A stretch of DNA of 31,085 bases, from positions 1-31,085 of the forward strand of contig CAYSPU010000033.1 in assembly GCA_964432995.1 (NCBI GenBank). Reading direction: 5' to 3'. The notes beneath the pieces are model-generated. The model was not told the DNA's origin and ran no database searches. It worked only from the letters and a program-made list of their open reading frames with translations. This DNA is from CAYSPU01 sp964432995. GTDB taxonomy: Bacteria > Verrucomicrobiota > Verrucomicrobiia > Limisphaerales > JAHDYP01. Of the stretch, positions 16,208 through 24,100 are shown piece after piece. The translations under genes were made by a program, and so were the position numbers. How positions within the stretch are numbered: position 1 is the stretch's first letter; the number at the start of each line of letters is the position of its first letter.

Positions 16208-18352
16208 CTACCGTTGGCCTTCGGCGACTGGGAATCCGCGGTCGCGCAGCAGGGGTGCGATCCCGGCGTCGCGGCCGCGGAACTGGCGGTAGGCCACCGC
16301 GGGATCGACGGTGTTGCCGGCGGAAAGCACGTGCGTGCGGAAGCGGGCCGCCACGGCGGTGTCGTACATCCCGCCAGCTTCACGAAACGCCTCGACCGCG
16401 TCGGCGGTCAGGACATCCGCCCAGAGATAGCTGTAGTAGCCGGCCGAGTAGCCATCGCCGGAGAAGATGTGGCTGAACTGCGGCAGCCGATGCCGCATCA
16501 CGATTTCCGACGGCATACCGAGTTTGGCCAGTTCATCGCGTTCGAAGGCCACGGGGTCGATCGGCGTGTCGCCGGCCAGGTGGATCTTCATGTCAATGAG
16601 CGCGCTGGCCAGAAACTCGGTGGAGGCGAAGCCCTGGTTGAAGGTGGCGGCGCGTTCGATCCGTTCCGCCAGGGCGGGGGCAATCGGTTCCCCCGTGCGA
16701 TAGTGTCGGGCGAACCGCTGGAGCACTTCCGGCGTGGGCAGCCAATGCTCGTTGATCTGCGACGGCAGTTCGACGTAGTCGCGCGGCACCGCCGAACCCG
16801 CGAGAGACGGGTAACGGACGTTGGAGCTGAGGCCGTGCAGCGCGTGGCCGAACTCGTGGAAGAGCGTCTCCGCGTCGTCCCAGGAGACGAGGACCGGTTC
16901 GTTGGGGGCGCCCTTCATGAAGTTGCAGTTGTTCGACACCAAGGGTGTGATATCGCCGTTCAACCGTTCCTGCGGCCGATAGGCGCTGGCCCAGGCTCCC
17001 GAGCGTTTGCCCGGTCGGGCGTAGGGGTCGAAATACCAGAGGGCCACGTGTTTCTGGGCGTCCCGCACTTCCCACACGCGGACGTCGGGATGATACACGG
17101 GCACGCCTGTGGCCGGGGTGAACGTCAGTCCGTACAGCCGACCGGCGACCCAGAACATCGCTTCCCGCAGGTTCTCGAGCTGCAGGTAGGGCTTGAGCGC
17201 ATCGGCGTCCAGATCGTATTTCGCCTTGCGCACCTTCTCCGCGTAGTAGCGATAGTCCAACGGCTCGATGCGGATGCCGTTGCCTTCGGCGTCAGCCAGG
17301 CGCTGCATGTCGGCGACTTCTTCGCGGACGCGGGCGACGGCCGGTTTCCAGACGGCCTCCATCAGGGACAGGGCGCGGTCCGGAGTGCCGGCCATGGTGT
17401 TTTCGAGTCGCCAATGCGCGTGGGTCGCGTAGCCCAGGAGCTTCGCCCGCTCGGCGCGCAACCGCAGGATCTCGACGAGCAGGGGTTTGTTGTCGTGCGG
17501 CCCCGCGTGATCCCCCCGGGTGACGAACGCCCGCCAGACCTTTTCCCGCAGATCGCGGCGCGTGGAGAAGGTGAGAAACGGTTCGGCGCTGGAACGGGTG
17601 TTGGCGATGAGCCACTGTCCGGTCTGGCCGCGTGCGGTGGCCTCGGCCGCGGCCGCGGAGCGCACCGAATCCGGCAGGCCGGCCAGGTCCTTCTCGTCCG
17701 TCAGAACCGTCGCTTCGCCCTCTTCATCGGCCAGGAGGTTCTGGTTGAACGCGGTGTAGAGCTGGGCGAGCCGGCGGTTGATGGCGGCGACGCGCGTTTT
17801 GGCTTGCTCGTCCAACTTCGCGCCGGCCCGCACGAACTCCGTGTGGACATGCCAGACCAACCGTTGCGACTCGGGATCGAGTTGGGCCTTCTCCGGGGAC
17901 TGATACACGGCCTCGATTCTCCGAAAGAGCGGACCGTTCTGCATGATCTCGTCGCGGAACGCGGCCAGGCGCGGTTCCATCTCCCGCTCAACCGCCTGGA
18001 ACTCGGGCGAACTCAGTGTTGCGGCCCAGACCCCGTAGAGGGCGCGCAGGCGCCGATGGGGGATGCCGGCCCGGTCGAGCGCCGCCACCGTGTTGTCGAA
18101 CGTCGGCGGTTCGGGATTCCCGGCGAGGGACCGGATCTCCGCCCGGTAACTGGCCATCGTGGACTCGAACGCCGGTTGGAAGTCGGACACTCGGACTTGG
18201 TCGAACGGCGGCAGCCCGCCATGGGGCCCTTTCCACGGTTCGACCAATGGCGAGGGCGCGGCCGCCGTGGAAGGAGTAGCCGCGCCGGAAAGAAGGGTGG
18301 CTGCGCCGGCGCCGCCGGCAAGAATCTGGCTCATGATCTGTCGTTTTCGCAT
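16208..18352 (-). CDS. Exported M3-family metallopeptidase (dipeptidyl carboxypeptidase/oligopeptidase-like)
   Basis: Zinc oligopeptidase of 714 aa; Dcp-type enzymes release dipeptides from peptide C-termini. The catalytic motif HEFGH is at residues 499-503 in ETLFHEFGHALHGL. The C-terminal signature of Dcp-like M3 enzymes follows (SHIFSGDGYSAGYYSYLWADVLTADAVEAF), with FRTHVLSAGNTVDPAVAYRQFRGRDA near the end. The start MRKRQIMSQILAGGAGAATLLSGAATPSTAAA gives a signal peptide, so the enzyme is probably periplasmic. The frame stays open 93 codons upstream, into a 40-bp palindrome, but that part (SYIRQKVALAATD) lacks protein character and was excluded. No strong Shine-Dalgarno site is seen. The gene lies 299 nt beyond the end of cysK on the same strand, so it probably has its own promoter. 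Confidence 0.93.
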   Translation of the reverse strand: MRKRQIMSQILAGGAGAATLLSGAATPSTAAAPSPLVEPWKGPHGGLPPFDQVRVSDFQPAFESTMASYRAEIRSLAGNPEPPTFDNTVAALDRAGIPHRRLRALYGVWAATLSSPEFQAVEREMEPRLAAFRDEIMQNGPLFRRIEAVYQSPEKAQLDPESQRLVWHVHTEFVRAGAKLDEQAKTRVAAINRRLAQLYTAFNQNLLADEEGEATVLTDEKDLAGLPDSVRSAAAAEATARGQTGQWLIANTRSSAEPFLTFSTRRDLREKVWRAFVTRGDHAGPHDNKPLLVEILRLRAERAKLLGYATHAHWRLENTMAGTPDRALSLMEAVWKPAVARVREEVADMQRLADAEGNGIRIEPLDYRYYAEKVRKAKYDLDADALKPYLQLENLREAMFWVAGRLYGLTFTPATGVPVYHPDVRVWEVRDAQKHVALWYFDPYARPGKRSGAWASAYRPQERLNGDITPLVSNNCNFMKGAPNEPVLVSWDDAETLFHEFGHALHGLSSNVRYPSLAGSAVPRDYVELPSQINEHWLPTPEVLQRFARHYRTGEPIAPALAERIERAATFNQGFASTEFLASALIDMKIHLAGDTPIDPVAFERDELAKLGMPSEIVMRHRLPQFSHIFSGDGYSAGYYSYLWADVLTADAVEAFREAGGMYDTAVAARFRTHVLSAGNTVDPAVAYRQFRGRDAGIAPLLRDRGFPVAEGQR

Positions 18353-18602
18353 GCTCGGGAAGGTGGGACCGGTTACGAACCTGAACACCGGGCGCGAAGC
18401 TAGCCGATGAGGTGGCGCCTGGCAACTGTGCAGCGCACGGGCGCGGTGCACGCGACCATCGCCCAGGCGTTGCCCGATTCCCGCCGCAAGGTCGCGGCCC
18501 GGGTTGACTGTGCGGATGGCGAGGCGAGGCAGGTCGAGACTGCGCCCGGGGATTCGGCAAGGGCGGCTGCTTCCCAGCGGCGATGCCAGGTCCGTTGCGG
18601 CC
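18353..18602. other. Intergenic region upstream of the M3 peptidase
   Basis: Apart from the palindrome at its right edge, nothing is recognised in this stretch. It should contain the promoter of the peptidase gene, but no convincing hexamers were identified. Confidence 0.4.
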
Positions 18603-18642
18603 AGTGCAACCTTTTGTCGTATATACGACAAAAGGTTGCACT
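18603..18642. repeat. Perfect 40-bp palindrome after cysK
   Basis: Both 20-nt halves are exact reverse complements with no spacer. The outer part reads AGTGCAACC / GGTTGCACT and the centre is GTCGTATATACGAC. It begins 10 nt past the cysK stop on that gene's downstream side. As RNA it would fold into a long hairpin, but there is no T-run, and a zero-loop palindrome is unusual for a terminator. It shares TGCAAC/GTTGCA ends with the palindromes near 11.6 and 12.1 kb. Confidence 0.8.
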
Positions 18643-18651
18643 AACCTCGAG

Positions 18652-19641
18652 TTACGGTTCGCCGCCACCACTCCCGCACAGGTCCTCCACGCTGTCGCTT
18701 TCGACTCCCACATCGGCGAACAGCCACGACGACAGGTATCTCTCCGCGCAGGAAGGGACGATGACAACGATCTGGCGGCCGGCATTCTCCGGTCGGCGCC
18801 CGACGTGGAGGGCCGCCCAGATCGCCGCGCCACTCGAGATCCCGACGGGGATCCCGTCCAGCCAGCCCACCTCCTTCGAAATGGGCCCCGAATCTTCCTC
18901 GTTCACTTGCACGATCTCGTCGATGAGGTCGCGTTTCAACACCGGCGGCACGAAGCCCGCTCCGATCCCCTGCAGTTTGTGGGGTCCGGGGGGGCCACCG
19001 GACAGCACGGGCGACCGCCTTGGTTCGACCGCCACGACCCGCACGGCCGGTTTTCGCGCCTTCAGCACCTCGGCGACGCCCGTGATCGTGCCGCCCGTTC
19101 CCACACCGGCCACCAGGATGTCCACGCGCCCGTCGGTATCGCGCCAGATCTCCTCCGCGGTCGTCCGCCGATGGACCTCCGGGTTGGCGGGGTTGGCGAA
19201 CTGCTGGAGGATCAGGCTGCCCGGGATCCGCGACTGCAACTCCTCGGCTTTGGCGATGGCGCCTTTCATTCCCTTGGCGCCTTCGGTCAGCACGAGGCGC
19301 GCTCCGAGGATCTTGAGCAGCTTCCGGCGTTCGACCGACATGGTTTCCGGCATGGTCAGGATCAGTTTCAAGCCTTGGGCCGCGGCCACAAAGGCCAGTG
19401 CGATCCCCGTGTTGCCGCTGGTCGGCTCGATGAGCACGGTGTCCGGACCGATCCGGCCTTCGCGGCGCGCCGCTTCAATCATGGCGGCACCGATCCGGTC
19501 CTTGACGCTCGAGAGCGGGTTGAAGAACTCGAGCTTGAGCAGGACTTCCGCGAGGGCTCCGTGTTTCGCGGCGGTGCGGTTCAAACGCACCAGCGGCGTG
19601 TTGCCGATGGTCTGGGTGATGTCGTCGTAGATGCGTGCCAT
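18652..19641 (-). CDS. cysK: Cysteine synthase (O-acetylserine sulfhydrylase)
   Basis: PLP enzyme making L-cysteine from O-acetylserine and sulfide in the cytoplasm. The N-terminus IYDDITQTIGNTPLVRLNR is standard. K47 in NPLSSVKDRIG is the Schiff-base lysine, EPTSGNTGIALAFVAAA is the substrate-binding loop, and GVGTGGTITG is the phosphate-binding loop; GISSGAA near the C-terminus carries the serine that contacts the PLP ring nitrogen. The length of 329 aa is slightly above the usual 305-320 because of a short acidic/Gly tail. It lies 61 nt downstream of tilS on the same strand, with a candidate promoter of its own. CysK and CysM are hard to tell apart by eye; the overall motifs favour CysK. 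Confidence 0.95.
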   Translation of the reverse strand: MARIYDDITQTIGNTPLVRLNRTAAKHGALAEVLLKLEFFNPLSSVKDRIGAAMIEAARREGRIGPDTVLIEPTSGNTGIALAFVAAAQGLKLILTMPETMSVERRKLLKILGARLVLTEGAKGMKGAIAKAEELQSRIPGSLILQQFANPANPEVHRRTTAEEIWRDTDGRVDILVAGVGTGGTITGVAEVLKARKPAVRVVAVEPRRSPVLSGGPPGPHKLQGIGAGFVPPVLKRDLIDEIVQVNEEDSGPISKEVGWLDGIPVGISSGAAIWAALHVGRRPENAGRQIVVIVPSCAERYLSSWLFADVGVESDSVEDLCGSGGGEP

Positions 19642-19661
19642 AGACAGAGCGTATCAGGCGG

Positions 19662-19689
19662 AAGTTAGGGCAGGATTGCGAACTGTCAA
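19662..19689 (-). promoter_or_regulatory. Candidate promoter of cysK
   Basis: On the minus strand, a perfect TTGACA (19684-19689) is followed after 16 nt by TAACTT (19662-19667). This would start transcription near 19655, about 14 nt before the cysK ATG, in the short gap after tilS. The -10 box is weak. Confidence 0.35.
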
Positions 19690-19702
19690 CGGGAAGGACC
19701 GA

Positions 19703-21079
19703 TCAGCTCGGGCACCATTGCCACACGAGGCGACGTCGGGTGTCGGGACGGATCTTGAAGCGTTCGCCGGGGGGCAAGCCTTCCACCCAGAGGATTTCGT
19801 TCGCAGCAGTGGTGGCGAGCACGCGGCGCCGGCGTTCTTCACGGGGCACCTTGGCGTTGGTGAAGAGGTCCTGGAGTTTGGAGGGGGCGGCGAAACCCAG
19901 AGGCTGGAAGCGGTCGCCGGGCCGCCAGTGTCGGAGCCGGATGCAGTCGCCCACGCGGGTGGCATCGAACTGTTCGCGCTGGGGTTGTGGGCGGAGGCGG
20001 AGGTGGTGTGAGCCGGGCGATGGACTCCGCCGCCATCGGAACTGGAGACCGCCGAACGTCAGGGAGCCGGAGGTTGCCGCAAACCGCACGATGCATTCAT
20101 CGGAGATGAACTGGGACCTCGGCTGTGGGCGGACGCGAACGACACCGGTTGTCTCCCTGGAAGCAGTGACGCCCGGAGCCAACGAGACGGCGACGCGGGC
20201 GCGGGTGCGGAGCGACTCTACGAGGCAGAAGTCGGCATCGAATCCGAGTTGACGGAGTTGGCGCACGAGAACGCGGCGTTGGAGGGCCAGCGGCAGGGAA
20301 TCGAAGAGCGCGCGTCGGGGGCCGCCCTGCGACCAGGAATTGGCGGCCTGAGCGACGAATTCGTCTTCGGCAGCGAGCAATTCCATGGTACGGGCGGTGA
20401 CGGCGCGGACGGCGGGCTGGTAGCGGCGTTCGAGGAGGGGGAGCAGTTCGTGGCGGATGCGGTTGCGGAGGTAATCCGGGGAGTCGTTCGTGATATCGGG
20501 GCGCGGCCGGAGTCGGTGGGTTCGGGCGTAGGCGGCGATGGTTTGCCGGGGAGTAGTGAGGAGCGGTCGGGCGATTTGGATTTCGGGGTCCGCGGGGGAA
20601 GGGCTGAGGGGCCGCATGCCGGCGAGGCCTTCGGGGCTGGCGCCGCGCAGCCAGCGGAGGAAGAAGAGCTCGACCTGGTCGTCGGCCTGATGGGCGAGGG
20701 CGAGGCGCTGAGAACCGGCCTGGCGGGCGGCGCCGGCGAGGAAGGCGTGGCGGAGTTGGCGGGCGGCCATTTCCACCGACAGGCGCTCGCGGCGGGCGAT
20801 GGTGGCGACGTCGGCGGAGTCGACGATGCAGGGGAGCTGCAGGCGCCGGGCGAGGCGTTGGACCCAGGCGGAGTCGGCGTCACTGGCCTGGCCGCGCAAG
20901 CGGTGGTTGAAGTGGGCGACGGTCAGCCGCCAGTGATGGCGGGGGGCGAGGGCGACGAGGATGTGAAGGAGGACGAGGGAATCGAGGCCACCGGAGACGC
21001 CGACGACGAGCGGTTGCGAGTCGAGCAAGAGGCGGTGGCGACGGATTCCTTGTTCCACGAGTTCGGGCAGCGGCGGCAT
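19703..21079 (-). CDS. tilS: tRNA(Ile)-lysidine synthase
   Basis: Converts the wobble cytidine of the CAU-anticodon isoleucine tRNA to lysidine using ATP and lysine, an essential step for reading AUA codons. The PP-loop motif SGGLDS is at residues 29-34 in VVGVSGGLDSLVLLH. It is followed by LTVAHFNHRLRGQASDADSAWV, then ALAHQADDQVELFFLRWLRGA and NRIRHELLPLLE, all classical TilS segments. The C-terminal domain contains RHWRPGDRFQPLGFAAPSKLQDLFTNAKVPREER. The length of 458 aa is typical for the long form. The frame is open upstream into the S8 protease gene, but that gene stops 43 nt before the ATG at 21079, which begins MPPLPELVEQGIRRH. Confidence 0.96.
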   Translation of the reverse strand: MPPLPELVEQGIRRHRLLLDSQPLVVGVSGGLDSLVLLHILVALAPRHHWRLTVAHFNHRLRGQASDADSAWVQRLARRLQLPCIVDSADVATIARRERLSVEMAARQLRHAFLAGAARQAGSQRLALAHQADDQVELFFLRWLRGASPEGLAGMRPLSPSPADPEIQIARPLLTTPRQTIAAYARTHRLRPRPDITNDSPDYLRNRIRHELLPLLERRYQPAVRAVTARTMELLAAEDEFVAQAANSWSQGGPRRALFDSLPLALQRRVLVRQLRQLGFDADFCLVESLRTRARVAVSLAPGVTASRETTGVVRVRPQPRSQFISDECIVRFAATSGSLTFGGLQFRWRRSPSPGSHHLRLRPQPQREQFDATRVGDCIRLRHWRPGDRFQPLGFAAPSKLQDLFTNAKVPREERRRRVLATTAANEILWVEGLPPGERFKIRPDTRRRLVWQWCPS

Positions 21080-21122
21080 GGGGCGATGCTCCGCCGGAGT
21101 TTTCCGCCCTGCAAGGAATCGT

Positions 21123-24100
21123 TCAGGGCTGGATCTGGCGGATGCGGTAGAAGAGGAGGGGGTTGGCGGCGCCGGCGGCATCTGTGTAGCTGAGCCAGGT
21201 GCCGGTGGCGACCTCTCTCCAGACTTCGGTCCAGGTGGCGAGGTCGGGAGAGGTTTCGAGGACGTAGGTTTCGCCGGCGACGGTGTTCCAGCGGAAGGTG
21301 AGGCCGGTTCCGGGCGCGGTGGGCGGGGTGACGGTGACGGCGAGGGGCTGGCCGCTGGGGAGGACGCCGCCCGAGCTGGTGGTGGCACAGATGGTGAAGA
21401 CGAGATCGGAGTTGGTTGAAGGCGGCACAAAGAGGAACCAATCGCCGGCGAGGCTCGGCAGGTAGGTGTTGGTGCGGATGACGATTTGGGCGGGATCGGC
21501 GGGGGTTCCGGACGCCTGGCGGAGGTAGATGAGCGAGTCCGGCATCTGGTTGAGATCGGCGAACAGGCTGGCGGGGGCGCTGAGGTCGAACAACTCGAAG
21601 AGGACGGCGGGGGTCGGGCTGGCGATGCTGAAGTGGAAGGAGGAGCCGGGCGCCGTCATGGGCAGGGCGAGGGTCAGCGGCACGCCATCGGTCAATTCGA
21701 TGGGGGCGGTGGATCCGGTGGTTTCTTGGGCGGTCAGGGTGAAGGTGGCGGGCGCGGTGTTGGTGTTCTGCACGCCGATGAACCAGACGCCGGCGGCGAC
21801 GGGAGCGGGCGAGGTGGGGTAGATGGCGATTTCGTCGCGGTTGGTGTTATTGCTGAGGTAATCGAAGAAGCCGATCTGCGGCTTGGTCAAGGGGTAAGGT
21901 CCTTCGGTGGCCTGGCGGACGTAGAGATCGGGATTTCCGGCGGAAGGCTCGAGGCGGACGTGGAGTTCGGTCACCAGGTCGGAGGCGGTGTATTGGAAGT
22001 GTTGGAGTCCGTTGGTGGGGTTGAGGGTCATGGAGAACGGGAGACCGTTCGTGAGCGTGACGAGGTTGGTGTATTCGGTGGCGGAGATGGTGTAGGTGGT
22101 GGGGGTGGCAGCGACGTTGTAGACGCCGAGGTACCAGACGCCGGGTTCGAGGGCGACGGGCATGGAGGCGCCGGTGACGACGATTTCCTCGGGCAGCGTT
22201 CCGCTGTTGTCGCTGAGGTAGTCGTGGAGTCCGGGCTGCGGGCGCGGGAGCGGGTCGGGGATGGGCCGTGCGCGGCGGACGACGAGGTTGACGTCGCCGG
22301 ATTGGGGTGTGGCCTGGAAGAGGACGTGGGTGGCGTTGGTGGAGACGTCGAACTGGTAGAAGGAGAGGGCGTTGGTAACCGGGATGGTGTTGGTGACCGT
22401 GACGCCATTGGTGAGGACGTCGGTGGCGACGATCCAGGGGTCGACGGCGTCGAAGCTGACGACGATGACGAAGGCGTTGACCTCGGCGGGGTCGGCGTTG
22501 CGAACGCCGAGGTAGTAGCGTTGGCCCGGGTGGAGGAGTGGCGGGGCGTTGGTGTCGAGGACCAGCATCTCCCCGAAGGGGTTGGGGGAATCGATGACCA
22601 CATCGGTAGCGTAGGTGCCGTCGGGCAGACCGTCGGGGCTATAGAGGAGCACGATGTCGCCCGAGCTGTTGAACACGTTGGTGAGGCTGTAGGCGATGTT
22701 GGTAGCGATGGTGGCGACGCGAGGAACCTCGACGATGAAGTAGCGGGTTTCGTCTCCGCTGACGGTTTGGATGGCCGGGGTGCATTCGTCTTCGTAGACG
22801 GAGACGGTATTGGTGCCGAGGAGGCAGGAGGTGAGGAGCGTGGCGGGCGGGTTCGTATTGGCGAAGATGAAGTTGAGTTCCCAGCTCACGAGGCGAAGGG
22901 CATTGGTGTTGAACACGGCGGGGCCGGCCCGGTTGTCCCACATTTCGAGCGTCCAATTGCCGAAGGAGGATTGTCCGCGGAGCGGTTCCATCAGATCTTC
23001 CTCGGGGAGGAAGTAGGCGCGGTCCCCGGGGTCGAGGAAGTAGATTTCAACGCCGTCGAGGAGGGGGCCGACGCCGCTTTCGGAGCGGATTTCGAAGGTG
23101 GTGGTCCGCTGTTGCGCCTGCCAGTCGACGTATTGCAAGGTCCAGTCACCGGCGGGCGGGGTGATCAACTGCTGGAGGACGCCGTCGAGATAGATGCCGA
23201 CGGTTTGCGGGCTGGCATCGGGGCCGTTCGGGTTGCGGCGGAGGGCGAGGCGGGTGGAGTAGCTGCCGCCGAGTTGGGTATCGAGAGTGAGGCGGATGCC
23301 GGCGGGGGTGCTGGAGGGTGACAGTTCGAGGAAGTTGGTGCCACTGCTGGCGAGGACTCCGAGGGAGTTCGACGCGCCGTGGACGATGATCTGGGGGAGG
23401 CTGACGGTCCAGGAGCCGAGGGTGCTGTTGCGGGGGTAGGTCCCGGGGGCGTAATCCTCGAAGTCGTCGGCGAACACCAATTCGTTGGTGGACACCTTCA
23501 TGTTGGGGCTGTTGGTGAAGGGCGCGTCGGCGAACTTGACGGGGAGAGAGGCGAGGTTGGTTTGCTCGGTGAAGACGGCGTAGAGTTCGCGGCGATTGAC
23601 GACGGAAGCGGTGTAGGTCCAGCGGGTGTTGGAGACTTCGGAGCCGCCCTCGTTGACGACGATGACGAGGTTGGTGGAGGTGCCGGGGCCGAAGCGGACG
23701 GTGGCGGAGTGGTGGCCGCTTGTCAGACCGCTATCGTGGATCACGACGTCGTCGTAGTAGACACGCAACCTATCGGGGACAACGTAGAACTCGTAGTCGA
23801 GGGAGAGGGTGCCGTAATTGGCGCCGACATCGAGGGTGGTACGGTCTTCCTCGGGTCCGCCGGTGGCGGTACGGGAGGCGACGTTGGTGGTGGCGAGGGT
23901 GACGCCGAAGCCGCCGGTGCTCGAGCCGCCGCGGTTCTCCGCGAGCAAGAGCCGGGAGCCGCCGGGGCTGATCAGGTGAAACACCAGGTCCGAGGCGCGC
24001 GGGTGGTCGACGCGGAGGCCGACCTGGAGGTCGACGATGGGGCGCGATTCGGTCACGGAGATGGTCGAGTAGGTGACGGCATTGTCCTGGATGTATTCGG

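Noticed and set aside
18353..18631. 93-codon N-terminal extension of the M3 peptidase
   Set aside because: It begins inside the 40-bp palindrome, lacks protein character and would bury a good signal peptide.
21375..22430. Tandem units that could be taken for a repeat array at DNA level
   Set aside because: They are diverged protein repeats (PPC-like, about 115 aa each) within the protease, not a CRISPR or satellite array.
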